A DNA stretch of 5,345 nt from Clostridiales bacterium (lineage in GTDB: Bacteria; Bacillota_A; Clostridia; Lachnospirales; Lachnospiraceae). The stretch lies in NCBI GenBank assembly GCA_030154385.1, contig JASKJZ010000202.1, forward strand, positions 1 through 5,345, written 5' to 3'. Both the position numbers and the translations under genes were made by a program. Under the pieces are notes generated by a model. The model was not told the origin of the DNA, did no database searches, and saw only the letters and a program-made list of their open reading frames with translations. Below, piece by piece: positions 5,199-5,345 of the stretch. Positions within the stretch are counted from its first letter, which is position 1. Each line of letters opens with the position of its first letter.

Positions 5199-5345
5199 AT
5201 GAGTATGTTTTGTTACCAATGCCAAGAAACTGCAAAAGGTACCGGTTGTGAGGTAAGAGGTGTATGTGGCAAAAATGAGGAAGTTGCAAAATTGCAAGAC
5301 TTACTGATTTATGTTACAAAGGGTATTTCTGAAATCGTGGTAAAA
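5199..5345 (+). CDS. hcp: Hybrid cluster protein (hydroxylamine reductase), N-terminal part
   Basis: The first 49 codons run off the end of the window. The start [17 protein letters not shown] and then VRGVCGK is the N-terminal signature of Hcp (prismane protein). The four cysteines C5, C8, C17 and C23 (C-x2-C-x8-C-x5-C) ligate the [4Fe-4S] cluster of the clostridial and sulfate-reducer class. [13 protein letters not shown] (32-44) begins the first helical domain. Hcp reduces hydroxylamine to ammonia in vitro, and in E. coli acts on nitric oxide and in protein S-nitrosylation. The hybrid Fe-S-O cluster ligands lie beyond the window. GGAGG at 5186-5190, 8 bases before the ATG, supports the start. 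It is the third gene of the cupin-rubredoxin-hcp unit. Confidence 0.95.
   Translation, partial: MSMFCYQCQETAKGTGCEVRGVCGKNEEVAKLQDLLIYVTKGISEIVVK

Noticed and set aside
4911..5297. Minus-strand open frame across the cupin end, rubredoxin and hcp start
   Set aside because: It overlaps three genes with clear family signatures on the plus strand; its translation has no domain pattern.

Overview
The window suggests a low-GC Gram-positive anaerobe of the Clostridia. The signs are strong GGAGG-type ribosome binding sites, an AT-rich right half, and redox proteins typical of strict anaerobes (rubredoxin, hybrid cluster protein, a small ferredoxin domain). No species can be named. The window has two parts that differ visibly in base composition: the left part is close to half GC and the right part is nearer one third.

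Left part (1 to about 2570): this looks like accessory DNA of the kind carried by integrative and conjugative elements of gut Clostridia. It has the last codons of a probable upstream gene, a HipA-like kinase-fold protein (136-1383) with its own near-consensus promoter, a perfect 19-bp hairpin, and a DUF3991/TOPRIM protein (1472-2479). An imperfect hairpin at 2524-2564 closes the block.

Right part (2610-5345): this reads as one nitrosative/redox-stress locus. A Crp/Fnr-family regulator (complement 2610-3260) is divergent from two overlapping genes for half-size permeases (3373-3855 and 3852-4565). The two permeases align with each other without gaps over about 78 residues, so they look like the halves of one duplicated ArsP/DUF318-type transporter. 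The second half carries a C-terminal single-cluster [4Fe-4S] ferredoxin domain. A second transcription unit follows: a small cupin (4661-4975), a rubredoxin (5015-5179) and the start of the hybrid cluster protein gene hcp (5199 to beyond the window end).

Regulation can be partly read from the DNA. The cupin-rubredoxin-hcp unit has a TATAAT box without a good -35. An 18-bp palindrome (ATGTTGT-N4-ACAACAT) is centred 29.5 bp upstream of that box, which corresponds to -41.5, the class II activator position of the Crp/Fnr family. The permease promoter also has a TATAAT without a -35, and a different, imperfect palindrome sits at the same 29.5-bp distance, overlapping the -35 of the divergent regulator gene. 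The inferred model is that the regulator senses nitrosative or redox stress and switches on Hcp, rubredoxin as a possible electron donor, a cupin of unknown role, and a permease whose ferredoxin tail couples transport to redox state or senses it. The permease-ferredoxin pair is the least familiar element and the best candidate for something undescribed.
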